Below are positions 35,881-43,629 of a DNA stretch of 64,000 nt, piece by piece. Position 1 is the stretch's first letter. Each line of letters begins with the position of its first letter. Made by a program: the position numbers and the translations under genes. The notes beneath the pieces are model-generated. The model was not told where the DNA came from. It was given only the letters and a program-made list of their open reading frames with translations, and searched no databases. The stretch is from Varibaculum timonense_A (GTDB lineage Bacteria > Actinomycetota > Actinomycetes > Actinomycetales > Actinomycetaceae): the NCBI RefSeq assembly GCF_027694345.1, contig NZ_JAQEVU010000005.1, forward strand, positions 62,001-126,000, given 5' to 3'.

Positions 35881-37752
35881 ATGGCATATCCACTTCGTTC
35901 AAGAACTTCCACTGCCGGCCGCAATATGGCAGGCGCCCGCTCGCTGTGGCGAGCCACCGGCATGAGTGACAGTGATTTTGGGAAACCGATTATCGCCATT
36001 GCCAACTCCTTCACCCAATTTGTGCCGGGTCACGTACACCTAAACCAGGTATCCCCACTGGTAGCGCAGGCAATTAAAGATGCCGGCGGGGTGGCGAAAG
36101 AGTTCAACACCATCGCCATTGATGACGGGATAGCCATGGGACACCAGGGGATGCTCTACTCTTTGCCCAGTCGGGAAATCATCGCGGACAGCGTGGAATA
36201 TATGGTGAATGCCCATTGTGCAGACGCTCTGGTTTGTATCTCCAACTGCGACAAAATCACTCCAGGAATGCTGATTGCCGCCATGCGGCTGAACATTCCC
36301 ACCGTGTTTGTCTCGGGTGGCCCCATGGAGGCCGGGCGCGGAATCGACCCCAATATGATTGTGGGGCCGTCCCAAAACGGGCACGGCAACCTGATTACCG
36401 TAATGAACGCTACTGCTGACCAGGAGATTTCGGATCAACAGCTGATCGAGATTGAAAAAGCGGTCTGCCCCACCTGTGGTTCTTGTTCGGGAATGTTTAC
36501 CGCTAACTCGATGAACTGCCTGACGGAGGCTTTGGGACTGGCGCTGCCCGGCAATGGGTCTACCCTGGCGACCCATGTTGCGCGCCGCGACCTATTTACC
36601 CAGGCTGGCAAGCTAATCGTCCAGCTATGTGAGCGTTACTATGGTCAGGAAGAGGATGCGGTTTTGCCTCGGCAAATTGCCTCTCGCGAGGCTTTCCTTA
36701 ACGCTATGAGCCTAGATATGGCAATGGGAGGTTCTTCTAATACGGTGTTGCACCTGTTGGCGGTTGCCCGCGAAGCCGGGGTGCGCTTTGACCTGGAAGA
36801 CATCTCGAGTCTGGGGCGCAGCGTCCCTTGTCTGTGTAAAGCTGCACCCAACCACAATGATTACCATATGGAGGACGTGCATCGCGCCGGGGGGATACCA
36901 GCACTGCTAGGAGAGCTTGACCGCGCCGGATTATTAAACCGCGAGGTTACCTCGATTCACGCGCCCTCGCTAGAAAAATGGCTAGCCGATTGGGATGTGC
37001 GTGGTGGCTGCGCTACCGAGCAGGCGGAAGATTTGTTTAAGGCGGCGCCTGGGGGAGTGCGCACCACCGAGCCGTTCTCTACTGCTAACCAGTGGAAAGA
37101 CCTGGATGCCGATGCAGTCAATGGTTGTATCCGCGATACCGCCCACGCCTATTCCGCCAATGGGGGACTGACGGTTTTGCGGGGAAATCTGGCAGAAAAA
37201 GGCGCCATCATTAAAGCCGCCGGAATCGATAGCGACCTATACCATTTCCGCGGTAAAGCGATTGTGATGGAATCTCAAGAAGAAGCCATCGAAAAAATCC
37301 TAGACCACAGCGTTAAGCCTGGTCATGTAGTAGTGATTCGCTACGAAGGGCCGGCGGGTGGACCGGGGATGCAGGAAATGCTCTATCCGACCTCGTTCTT
37401 AAAAGGGAGGGGTCTAGGGAAAAAGTGCGCCCTAATCACCGATGGGCGTTTTTCGGGGGGTACTTCCGGGATCTCGGTGGGGCATATTTCTCCCGAGGCC
37501 GCTGATGGGGGTTTAATTGCCCTTATCGAGGACGGAGATGAAATCACTATCGATGTCAATACCGAATCCTTGACTCTAGAGGTGCCGGAAGCAGAACTGG
37601 CGCGCCGCCGCAAAAAAATGGAGCAGCGTCCTCACCCCTATACTCCGCGCAGTCGCAAACGCACAGTTTCGGACGCCCTGAAACTCTATGCCGCCTGCGC
37701 CCTCAGTGCCGACCAAGGTGGGGCGCGCGATGTAAGTCGGGTGACCGGATAA
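35881..37752 (+). CDS. ilvD: Dihydroxy-acid dehydratase
   Basis: Converts dihydroxy acids to 2-oxo acids in the third step of branched-chain synthesis. 623 residues with iron-sulfur ligands in VCISNCDKITPGML and CPTCGSCSGMFTANSMNCL, plus GRFSGGTSGISVGHISPEA near the C-terminus. AGGAG lies 4 nt upstream of the ATG. Last gene of the cluster; its 3' side carries the second copy of the hairpin repeat. Confidence 0.97.
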   Translation: MAYPLRSRTSTAGRNMAGARSLWRATGMSDSDFGKPIIAIANSFTQFVPGHVHLNQVSPLVAQAIKDAGGVAKEFNTIAIDDGIAMGHQGMLYSLPSREIIADSVEYMVNAHCADALVCISNCDKITPGMLIAAMRLNIPTVFVSGGPMEAGRGIDPNMIVGPSQNGHGNLITVMNATADQEISDQQLIEIEKAVCPTCGSCSGMFTANSMNCLTEALGLALPGNGSTLATHVARRDLFTQAGKLIVQLCERYYGQEEDAVLPRQIASREAFLNAMSLDMAMGGSSNTVLHLLAVAREAGVRFDLEDISSLGRSVPCLCKAAPNHNDYHMEDVHRAGGIPALLGELDRAGLLNREVTSIHAPSLEKWLADWDVRGGCATEQAEDLFKAAPGGVRTTEPFSTANQWKDLDADAVNGCIRDTAHAYSANGGLTVLRGNLAEKGAIIKAAGIDSDLYHFRGKAIVMESQEEAIEKILDHSVKPGHVVVIRYEGPAGGPGMQEMLYPTSFLKGRGLGKKCALITDGRFSGGTSGISVGHISPEAADGGLIALIEDGDEITIDVNTESLTLEVPEAELARRRKKMEQRPHPYTPRSRKRTVSDALKLYAACALSADQGGARDVSRVTG

Positions 37753-37790
37753 CGGACTCAAGTGCCAGTCAATCTAGGACGCAAATCCGG

Positions 37791-37989
37791 GCTGGCCGGC
37801 AAAAAGTACTCGGGGGACCCCGGTGAGCCTTGCTGAAGTGGCAAAAGAGAAGTATCACGATTATTTCAGAAACCTCTTGCGGGTTTTGGATGTAAAAAGA
37901 AGTAAACGCAGCTACATATCCTGTTTCGTATCCGATGCTGACAGTAATGGATACAAGGCTGTCCCTCGAGCATCTTTTTGCCAGCAAGC
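37791..37989. repeat. Hairpin repeat element, copy 2, apparently interrupted
   Basis: The left end has a GGCAAAAAG arm followed by the 24-bp core shared with 33246-33269; the right end (CATCTTTTTGCC at 37971-37982) matches the far end of copy 1 and pairs with the left arm (GGCAAAAAG/CTTTTTGCC). Between them lie about 135 bp not found in copy 1, including TATCC/GGATA inverted segments. It looks like the same element with extra sequence inside. No gene is evident from 37753 to 38045. Confidence 0.55.
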
Positions 37990-38045
37990 GTCACTGTGCT
38001 ATCCGGCTTGAGTTTTCAATCCAGCTCTGCTGAAGCATAGCTACT

Positions 38046-38687
38046 TCATGAATACTGCTGTTTTAAGGACGACCAAATAATTTCCGTCATCTGTTCGGCG
38101 AAGTCGTTAGGTTCTACAAGCTGGTAGAGCCTAGCGCGATCCTTAAAATAGGCGACAGTCAGTGAATACTGCATCATCACCATGGTGCTATCTAGGGTGA
38201 AAGCTAGAACTTCCGCGGGTAAATCCGTGCGGATTTCCCCGCGTTCTTGACCTTGCCTAATTAATTCAATTAGTCCTTGTGAAGCATAGGTCTCGAGTTC
38301 GCGGGCAATATCTCTGATTAATTCTCGATTCCCGGTAGCGGTAATCTCGTGGTATAGCTGCTGGTATTCCGGGTAGTTTTGGCAGGCGTGGATAGTTAGC
38401 AGCATTAGTTCTTTAATCTTGTCGCGTCCGCTGATTTCTTTCTCTAGAATCTTGCCGATGTCGGTTTCTATAATCCCTGCACCTAGGTGAATTACGTATC
38501 GAAATAAATCTTCTTTAGTTTTGAAATACTGAAATAGGGAACCGACCGAGATGTCTGCGGCGTTAGCGATTCGGTTGGTGTTCGCCGCTTCGTAGCCTTT
38601 TTCTGCGAATTCGCTGACAGCTGCGGCAATAATCCGTTGCGACTTAGCTGAATCTAGCTGTCGGAAGCGCTTCGTTGCCCATTCCAT
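38046..38687 (-). CDS. TetR/AcrR-family transcriptional regulator
   Basis: 213 residues. N-terminal HTH: RIIAAAVSEFAEKGYEAANTNRIANAADISVGSLFQYFKTKEDLF, with the recognition helix around VGSLFQYF (listed in two parts it spans about residues 18-62). The C-terminal ligand domain is helical and not recognised. There is no obvious target gene next to it: ilvD is on the other strand and convergent, and the upstream side is about 390 bp without genes before the tRNA. The ligand and targets are unknown. Confidence 0.9.
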   Translation of the reverse strand: MEWATKRFRQLDSAKSQRIIAAAVSEFAEKGYEAANTNRIANAADISVGSLFQYFKTKEDLFRYVIHLGAGIIETDIGKILEKEISGRDKIKELMLLTIHACQNYPEYQQLYHEITATGNRELIRDIARELETYASQGLIELIRQGQERGEIRTDLPAEVLAFTLDSTMVMMQYSLTVAYFKDRARLYQLVEPNDFAEQMTEIIWSSLKQQYS

Positions 38688-39075
38688 TGCGAATTCCTCT
38701 TTTCAGGGAGTAAAACTTCACCTATCTGGCGTGATAGTAGCACGTCCTATCGCAGAAAAAGGGGTACTTCGTCCTCTATCTGGGGGGTATCGTCCGAGTC
38801 ATTAGGACGTTACCTGATTTCTTTGGGCTCCAGGTATCGTGTCATAGGTTTCGGTGTTGAGGGATTCATGGTTACTGCCCTGGTGCGCAGGTGTTTGAAA
38901 TAGGTATTTAGGAGGAAATGTCCTCTGGATGCTGGGTTTACCTAATCGTTTCGGGCGTTGGTTGTTGCTGCGGGTTTTCCCGGTTCAAGAAGCTGTTCCG
39001 TTTGTTGAGCACAATCCCACAGCCCCCGGGTTTGCAAATTGAGGTATTTCGCGCTTAGGCTTTTGAGAGTACCTA
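38688..39075. other. Intergenic region upstream of tetR and tRNA-Ala
   Basis: No gene can be supported. It must contain the minus-strand tetR promoter and the plus-strand tRNA promoter. No strong repeat or operator palindrome is seen. Confidence 0.5.
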
Positions 39076-39148
39076 GGGGCTATGGCGCAGTTGGTAGCGC
39101 GTCTCGTTCGCAATGAGAAGGTCAGGGGTTCGAATCCCCTTAGCTCCA
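39076..39148 (+). tRNA. tRNA-Ala(CGC)
   Basis: Full cloverleaf: acceptor GGGGCTA/TAGCTCC with one G-U pair and discriminator A, D arm GCGC-AGTTGGTA-GCGC, anticodon stem TCTCG/TGAGA with loop TTCGCAA (anticodon CGC), T arm AGGGG-TTCGAAT-CCCCT. CCA is not fully encoded. It directly precedes a tyrosine integrase gene and is a likely integration target. Confidence 0.95.
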
Positions 39149-39153
39149 CGGGT

Positions 39154-39189
39154 AGCCCCGACCAACCCCGCGTTGGTCGGGGCTTTTTC
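39154..39189 (+). terminator. tRNA-Ala terminator
   Basis: 13-bp perfect stem AGCCCCGACCAAC/GTTGGTCGGGGCT with a 5-nt loop and five T residues; 5 nt after the tRNA. Confidence 0.9.
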
Positions 39190-39306
39190 TTATTTTAACC
39201 TCCCTAACCTGCACTGATAGCCCGCTGACAGAGTGGAAACCGAAAGGCGCGGACGGACAAGGAAAGACAAAAAAGGACTAAAACGGGTAGAATCTAGTGG
39301 TACTTA

Positions 39307-39328
39307 AGTGGGACTCGAGTGGGACTCG
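39307..39328. repeat. Tandem 11-bp direct repeat upstream of the integrase
   Basis: AGTGGGACTCG occurs twice head to tail. Short direct repeats here often serve as integrase arm-type or excisionase sites, though this is not shown. The second copy overlaps the furthest-upstream possible integrase start (GTG 39319). Confidence 0.55.
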
Positions 39329-39339
39329 TTTTGGTGGTG

Positions 39340-40479
39340 ATGATCTTGGCAAAGCGGCGTGGCTTTGGGTCGGTGAAGACTCGGGAGCTGAAATCGGGTG
39401 CGCGTTCGTATCTAGCGTCATTTATTAATCCGGATACGGGGAAAAGAGTTTCGCGTTCTTTCCGCTCCAAGATGGAGGCGAACGCTTGGCTGGGGGAGCG
39501 GCGCCGCGATATCCGCTCTGGGGAGTTCCCCTCCCCAGAGGAACGTCAAGAGGTGGTTACTTTCGCTTACGCCACCCAAGAGCATTTACAGCGTCTAAAG
39601 ACCGCTGGACGTAAAGGCTCTACCCTCTACACCTATTCCTCGAAGCTGCGCTACCCCCTGGAAAAACTAGGAGACAAGAATCTAGGGGAGCTTTCCTGCA
39701 GCGATATCGAAACCTATTGCCAGCAAGCATCTAAAGATCTAAAACCGGGCGCGGCAGCTAACGCCTTGAACGTAACCCGCGCGGTACTGCGATGGGCAGC
39801 AAAACGCGGATACATGGACGCCTCCCAGTTGAACCGGGTTACCTGGCCAGTATTCGACCCCGTAAAAGACCCAGAGCGCCGCCAAGTAGCAACCCCCGAG
39901 GAAGTTAAAGGCTTGGCCGCGGCTATGCCTGACCATCTACGCCTAGCAGTCCTACTAGGCGCTTGGTGCTCTATGCGCATGGGGGAAGTCTGCGGCTTAC
40001 AACGAGCCGATTTCACTAACCTAAATAACCCGCCTCTGGCAACGGTGCGCATCGTTAGGCAGACTAACTCGAAAATGGGCGGGGCTTACACAGACCTGAA
40101 AACCAAGGCTGGACGCCGTGAGATATCCATTCCGCCTGCCCTCGTGCCAGTAGTCAAACAACACCTGTCTACCTGGGTGGCAAAAGACCCTACGTCTCCC
40201 GTGTTCCCCAGAACCACCGACCCGGCTACGCCGGTACATCACAACACGATTCGCGGCGCATTTGAGCGCGCTCGCGAACAGCTAGGCATGGGTTGGTTTG
40301 TGTTCCACGACCTGCGCCATACCGGGCTTACGATTTTTGCCCAGCAGGGCGCAACGCTCGCGGAATTGCTAGAGCGCGGCGGGCATGTGGATGTGGAGGT
40401 TGCTCTGCATTATCAGCACGCGACCATGGAGCGTGACCGGGCGCTAACTGCCCGCATGGATTCGCGTATCGAGATTTAG
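39340..40479 (+). CDS. Tyrosine-family site-specific integrase
   Basis: Recombinase that would integrate or excise the island at the tRNA. From ATG 39340, 379 residues (GTG 39319 would add 7). AP2-like N-terminal arm domain (SGARSYLASFINPDTGKRVSRSF is typical), core-binding domain, and catalytic domain with all residues present (numbering from GTG 39319): R220 (SMRMGEVCGL), K263, H330 and R333 (FHDLRHTG), H356 (GGHVDVE) and Y365 (ALHYQHATMERDRA). It looks intact. A near copy of its last about 100 bp recurs at 42475. Confidence 0.93.
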   Translation: MILAKRRGFGSVKTRELKSGARSYLASFINPDTGKRVSRSFRSKMEANAWLGERRRDIRSGEFPSPEERQEVVTFAYATQEHLQRLKTAGRKGSTLYTYSSKLRYPLEKLGDKNLGELSCSDIETYCQQASKDLKPGAAANALNVTRAVLRWAAKRGYMDASQLNRVTWPVFDPVKDPERRQVATPEEVKGLAAAMPDHLRLAVLLGAWCSMRMGEVCGLQRADFTNLNNPPLATVRIVRQTNSKMGGAYTDLKTKAGRREISIPPALVPVVKQHLSTWVAKDPTSPVFPRTTDPATPVHHNTIRGAFERAREQLGMGWFVFHDLRHTGLTIFAQQGATLAELLERGGHVDVEVALHYQHATMERDRALTARMDSRIEI

Positions 40480-40574
40480 AATCGTTTGGGTTTCGCCTTC
40501 GCTGATTGGTGGGTATGCTAGGAATTAGCAGACAAGGCGCCGCGGGGCGCGACATTTCGAGGCAAGGAGAGGAA

Positions 40575-41144
40575 GTGGCAGACAATGACGGAGAAAACCT
40601 GCGTTCGGCAAGATTCCCGGGTGAAAAGAGAAGCGACACGTCTGGGGATTCTCTCGGTGTTCGACCTGAGCGGCAAACACACTTACGCGGGGCTTCAAAA
40701 TCTTCTCCCAGCTCCCCAGGTGGCATCTCCCCTGTCGATGTGGAACCGGGCGGCGAACATGAGTCAGAACGCCAGCAGATCATTCAGCAAACGGTAAATG
40801 CTGTTCTGCAAGAGATTCATCTGCATGTACCGGTTCGGGAGACCGATTTAGAAACTTTGTCCAAACTGCGTGACCAGCTACCAGAGATTTATGAGCAGCA
40901 TGTAGAAAACATGCGGGCATCCCGTGAGCTAGAGGAGTTTCAAACTCATGCTCGCTATGAGATTCCTGCGAAATATGCGCACCGAGGGCAAACTATGGGG
41001 TTAGCGGCAACGGTTGCCACTCTAGCTGTGGTGGCTTTTGCTGTGTGGGCGCAAGCCTATTGGATTGCCGGGGTGCTGGGCGTGGTCGATTTAGTAGCTA
41101 TCGCTGCGGTTTTCGGTTCAAATCAAAAACCACAAGAGCGCTAA
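40575..41144 (+). CDS. DUF2335-family membrane protein
   Basis: 189 residues from GTG 40575 (AGGAG 5 nt upstream). A disordered polar N-terminal half is followed by LRDQLPEIYEQHVENM, RYEIPAKYAHRGQTMG and two membrane helices (about residues 139-180) with an NQKPQER tail: the layout of DUF2335 proteins, often found in phages and mobile elements. Twenty-odd codons upstream of the GTG read LGISRQGAAGRD, resembling the C-terminal HTH of the antitoxin at 45158 (LGMSRQGAQ), perhaps a remnant of another gene. The function is unknown. Confidence 0.7.
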   Translation: MADNDGENLRSARFPGEKRSDTSGDSLGVRPERQTHLRGASKSSPSSPGGISPVDVEPGGEHESERQQIIQQTVNAVLQEIHLHVPVRETDLETLSKLRDQLPEIYEQHVENMRASRELEEFQTHARYEIPAKYAHRGQTMGLAATVATLAVVAFAVWAQAYWIAGVLGVVDLVAIAAVFGSNQKPQER

Positions 41145-41356
41145 GACTCTATCCAGGGCTTTAGGTCGGTTCGGCTTCCACGTCCTGGTCTGGCTGCGTT
41201 CCATTTGTCGATTGTTTCGGTGCTCCAGCCTTGCACGGGGCGAGTGTCGGGGCCAACTATCACATCTGGGGTGGGTAGTTTGTAGCGGGATAGGGAGGCG
41301 GGTTTTACTCCGATACGGGCGGCGAACTGCATTCTGGACAGGTAGTGTTTGGTCAC
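41141..41356 (-). CDS. Small HTH (AlpA/excisionase-like) DNA-binding protein, minus copy
   Basis: 71 residues from GTG 41356, whose GTGA overlaps the stop of the preceding membrane gene. It reads YLSRMQFAARIGVKPASLSRYK, then PDVIVGPDTRPVQGWSTETIDKWN: an excisionase/MerR-type winged helix with a conserved PDVIVG turn. The gene at 42280 is a clear homologue (VTK..YLS start, RIGIK.., PPDVIVG, GWLPKTIDDWN). It is the last gene of the left arm of an inverted three-gene duplication. Likely role: transcriptional control or excision of the element. Confidence 0.75.
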   Translation of the reverse strand: MTKHYLSRMQFAARIGVKPASLSRYKLPTPDVIVGPDTRPVQGWSTETIDKWNAARPGRGSRTDLKPWIES

Positions 41357-41523
41357 TTGGTTCCACGTCCTCTCCATGCAGTACCGATAATGCTTGCCCC
41401 TAGTGCTGTTCCCCATAGAGCCCAGCAGGTGCACGCCATCCAAAAGGGCATATCGCTAGAGAAAGCGAGCAGGGCTAGGAAGATAGCGGCTAGGGGGATT
41501 AGTGAGCTTATTGCTTTTTTCAT
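41353..41523 (-). CDS. Small two-helix membrane protein, minus copy
   Basis: 56 residues: MKKAISSLIPLAAIFLALLA, a short loop, then WMACTCWALWGTALGASIIG and the basic tail RGRGTK. It overlaps the HTH gene by 4 nt. The equivalent protein in the right arm is at 42132. Too short for family assignment; small membrane proteins in this setting can be holin-like or element-maintenance factors. Confidence 0.65.
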   Translation of the reverse strand: MKKAISSLIPLAAIFLALLAFSSDMPFWMACTCWALWGTALGASIIGTAWRGRGTK

Positions 41524-41564
41524 ATCTAGTCACCTTCTTGTTTGTAAGGTAGTTTAGAGGTGTT

Positions 41565-41603
41565 GCGGGGGTTCAAGATACTTCGATTATTTTGAACCCC
41601 CGC
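41565..41603. repeat. Conserved hairpin, left copy
   Basis: 12-bp arms GCGGGGGTTCAA/TTGAACCCCCGC with a 15-nt interior. The central 33 bp matches the reverse complement of the copy at 42051-42093 at all but two positions, interior included. It overlaps the 3' end of the 43-residue gene and stands 41 bp before the membrane gene. There is no T run. Confidence 0.8.
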
Positions 41604-41718
41604 TGCCTTTAAGGTTTTCATGTTTACCGTTTCCCTTTTTTGGCCAATTTTTGAGAAGGTCGATAATCACTATGACTGCTGTCATGGCGAATATTCCCCA
41701 TTCTCTTATTTCGTCCAT
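41587..41718 (-). CDS. Small membrane protein, first gene of left arm
   Basis: 43 residues: MDEIREWGIFAMTAVIVIID, a basic tail KNWPKKGNGKH and a stop inside the hairpin. AGAGGTGATGCC precedes the ATG (an ATG 6 nt earlier is also possible), nearly the same ribosome-site sequence as in the right arm. Counterpart of the 38-residue protein at 41925: one helix plus a Lys-rich GKH tail. Confidence 0.6.
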   Translation of the reverse strand: MDEIREWGIFAMTAVIVIIDLLKNWPKKGNGKHENLKGSGGSK

Positions 41719-41747
41719 TGGCATCACCTCTATTTATTTTTCAAATA

Positions 41748-41890
41748 TTGTTGGCTTTCATTGCCAACAACACCATAATAACATAAGTAGTTAGGTTAAG
41801 TCAAGTAATTCAATGGGGAAAATAGGAAAAATAAGGTGTTGCTAGTAGATGGATATCATGTTGTAGTTAAAGGGTGTTCAGGGAGAACAC
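41748..41890. promoter_or_regulatory. Divergent control region with two inverted repeats
   Basis: TTGTTGGC-N7-GCCAACAA at 41748-41770 and GTGTTC-N5-GAACAC at 41874-41890 lie in the AT-rich space between the divergent small-protein modules. They are plausible operators for the HTH proteins encoded in each arm. Confidence 0.5.
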
Positions 41891-41924
41891 GTTGATTGAT
41901 AACTAAAAAAAAGGGGTGATGCCT

Positions 41925-42041
41925 ATGGGACTAGCTGATTGGGTAATGTCAGCCTTAATGCTTGCAAGCCTAACCCTGCAAGGGGTGCAGCTATGGCAGC
42001 AGCGCAAACCACGAAAACGCGGTAAGCACCGCAAGGACTGA
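41925..42041 (+). CDS. Small membrane protein, first gene of right arm
   Basis: 38 residues: GLADWVMSALMLASLTLQG helix then QQRKPRKRGKHRKD. AAGGGGTGATGCCT precedes the ATG, closely matching the left-arm gene. Ends 9 bp before the conserved hairpin. Confidence 0.65.
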   Translation: MGLADWVMSALMLASLTLQGVQLWQQRKPRKRGKHRKD

Positions 42042-42050
42042 CAAAATAAA

Positions 42051-42093
42051 GGTGAGGGGTTCAAAGTAATCGAACTATCTTGAACCCCTCACC
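42051..42093. repeat. Conserved hairpin, right copy
   Basis: 14-bp arms GGTGAGGGGTTCAA/TTGAACCCCTCACC with interior AGTAATCGAACTATC, the inverted counterpart of 41565-41603. Same place relative to the flanking genes. Confidence 0.8.
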
Positions 42094-42131
42094 ACCTAGC
42101 ATCTCATGACTTACCCCTGGAAAGGAATATT

Positions 42132-42287
42132 ATGGTGACCCGAAATATGACCGTATCGGCGCTTTCTTTGCTGATAATCGCTCTAGCAACACGGGTAACC
42201 GGGCTGCGCTGGTACACCTGGCTATTCATAGCAGCATGGCTAGCCCTTGCAGTCGCAGGGTATAGGCAGGACAAAGCCCGTGACTAA
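42132..42287 (+). CDS. Small two-helix membrane protein, right copy
   Basis: 51 residues: VSALSLLIIALATRVTGLRW, then YTWLFIAAWLALAVAGY and the tail RQDKARD. AAAGGA precedes the ATG. The last 8 nt overlap the HTH gene, the same coupling as in the left arm. Confidence 0.65.
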   Translation: MVTRNMTVSALSLLIIALATRVTGLRWYTWLFIAAWLALAVAGYRQDKARD

Positions 42288-42492
42288 GCAACCAAAACGG
42301 TACCTATCCGCGCTATATGTGGCAGAAAGAATCGGGATAAAACGCAGAACCCTGTACTCATACCGCGCAAAGAATATGCTCCCACCCCCGGATGTAATCG
42401 TTGGAACCACCACTAACGCTACTCACGGCTGGCTACCCAAAACCATAGACGACTGGAACACTTCCCGCCCCTCCCGCTCGCGGAACTGTTAG
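42280..42492 (+). CDS. Small HTH (AlpA/excisionase-like) DNA-binding protein, right copy
   Basis: 70 residues from GTG 42280: RYLSALYVAERIGIKRRTLY, NMLPPPDVIVG, GWLPKTIDDWNTSRP. Homologue of the minus-strand gene at 41141. Its last codons (SRSRNC) run into the duplicated integrase tail that begins at 42475, so the natural C-terminus was probably replaced. Confidence 0.75.
   Translation: MTKQPKRYLSALYVAERIGIKRRTLYSYRAKNMLPPPDVIVGTTTNATHGWLPKTIDDWNTSRPSRSRNC
42475..42484. repeat. Breakpoint 10-mer CGCTCGCGGA
   Basis: Same 10 bases at 40355-40364, 44491-44500, 44950-44959 and 49479-49488 in the island. At 42475 the copied integrase tail begins with it; at 49479 the scaffold gene ends and a truncated HTH gene begins. 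One more copy lies inside mtrA (about 19984), where it is ordinary coding sequence. Confidence 0.6.
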
Positions 42493-42629
42493 AGCGCGGC
42501 GGGCATGTGGATGTGGAGGTTGCTCTGCGTTATCAGCACGCGACTATGGAGCGTGACCGGGCGTTAACGGCTCTCATGGATTCTGAGATTAAAGTAGCTG
42601 CCTTAGATTGCAACAGAGATAATGGGTAA
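42477..42629 (+). pseudogene. Integrase 3'-end fragment
   Basis: Encodes LAELLERGGHVDVEVALRYQ and the following ATMERDRALTALMDS, the C-terminal residues of the intact integrase (including the H and Y active-site residues) with few differences, then its own end EIKVAALDCNRDNG. The match to 40355 begins exactly at CGCTCGCGGA. It is the remnant of a second integrase from a related element. Confidence 0.88.
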
Positions 42630-42713
42630 AACAAGAATTATGTTTTCCTTCCTCCTGTTCTGATGAACATGTATATTTACAGAAAGAGATACGAGTAGAT
42701 AAGGGGGCGAAAA

Positions 42714-43622
42714 ATGGACTTGCAAAATGTAACTGATGAAGAGTTAGCAGTTCTAGCTTTACTTAGTCTAGATTCCTCTCCTGCTCATCTGAGAAAAATG
42801 ATGCATGCGAATGGGGCTACTCCGTTGTCTTGCCTAAAAGAGAAAACTCCTGATTACTTCTCAAAGCTAGAAGAGGCTGCCAAGAGGGTTAGGGGCTGGC
42901 AATCTGATGGGATAACTCAGGTACATACTTTTAAATCCCCTACTTATCCTGCTCAGCTTTTTGAAGTCTACAACTATCCTCCGGTGGTTTTCACTCGCGG
43001 ATCTTTGCCGCCTGGAGGTTTTGACCAGGCAATCGCAATCGTTGGTTCTAGAGATGCTGCAAGATGGGCGCTTAAAAGTGCTGCCTTTATATCTCGCGAT
43101 GGAGTTAAAGCGGGCTTTACGATTGCTTCTGGATTAGCTAGCGGTGTAGATGCTGCTGCGCACTGGGCTGCGCTAGATGCAGGAGGTCGCACGGTTGCAG
43201 TGCTAGGTACTGGCGTTGACATTTGCTATCCGAGGAAGAATGCGGGGCTACAAAAACGCATTGAAACTGATGGTATGCTGTTATCGCAGTTCGTTCCAGG
43301 AGCTACTCCTACCAGATTTAGTTTTCCCATGCGTAATGAAGTGATGTCTGCTTATTCGGTCGGTACCATTGTTGTACAGGCCTCGGAAAACTCCGGTACT
43401 CGACATCAGGTAAGAACCGCGCTTAAACAGGGTCACGCTGTGGTCTTATCTGCCCAAGTTGCGCGTAATACCTCATGGGGTAGGCACTTGGCTCGGGAAG
43501 CTCCAAACAATGGGGTGAGGGTAGCAAATGCAGTCGAAGAAGTAATTCCACTGCTTAAAGACGCTATAGGAGCTAACTTGATTAACAGGCAGCTTTTCGA
43601 GCACCAGCTTTTGGCCTCCTAG
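42714..43622 (+). CDS. DprA/Smf-like Rossmann-fold protein (SLOG superfamily)
   Basis: 302 residues. After a helical N-terminal part, it has the DprA core: AIVGSRDAARWA, FTIASGLASGVDAAAHWAAL, TVAVLGTGVDICYPRKN, RFSFPMRNEVMSAYS and VQASENSGTRHQVRTALKQG. Canonical DprA reads RNRIIAGLS, so the RNEVMSAYS loop is changed, and the DML1 C-terminal domain is absent. It lies in a mobile island, 7 nt before a phosphoribosyltransferase gene, not in a chromosomal competence context. Possibilities: ssDNA handling for the element, or a nucleotide-sensing defence protein. AAGGGGG precedes the ATG. Confidence 0.85.
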   Translation: MDLQNVTDEELAVLALLSLDSSPAHLRKMMHANGATPLSCLKEKTPDYFSKLEEAAKRVRGWQSDGITQVHTFKSPTYPAQLFEVYNYPPVVFTRGSLPPGGFDQAIAIVGSRDAARWALKSAAFISRDGVKAGFTIASGLASGVDAAAHWAALDAGGRTVAVLGTGVDICYPRKNAGLQKRIETDGMLLSQFVPGATPTRFSFPMRNEVMSAYSVGTIVVQASENSGTRHQVRTALKQGHAVVLSAQVARNTSWGRHLAREAPNNGVRVANAVEEVIPLLKDAIGANLINRQLFEHQLLAS

Positions 43623-43629
43623 GTGAATC

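Noticed and set aside
41345..41557. Plus-strand ORF across the small membrane gene
   Set aside because: The minus strand has a better protein (two helices, coupling to the HTH gene) matched by a homologous arrangement in the right arm.
41565..41603. Simple transcription terminator
   Set aside because: No T run on either strand and the loop is conserved between the two copies; recorded as an element of unknown role.
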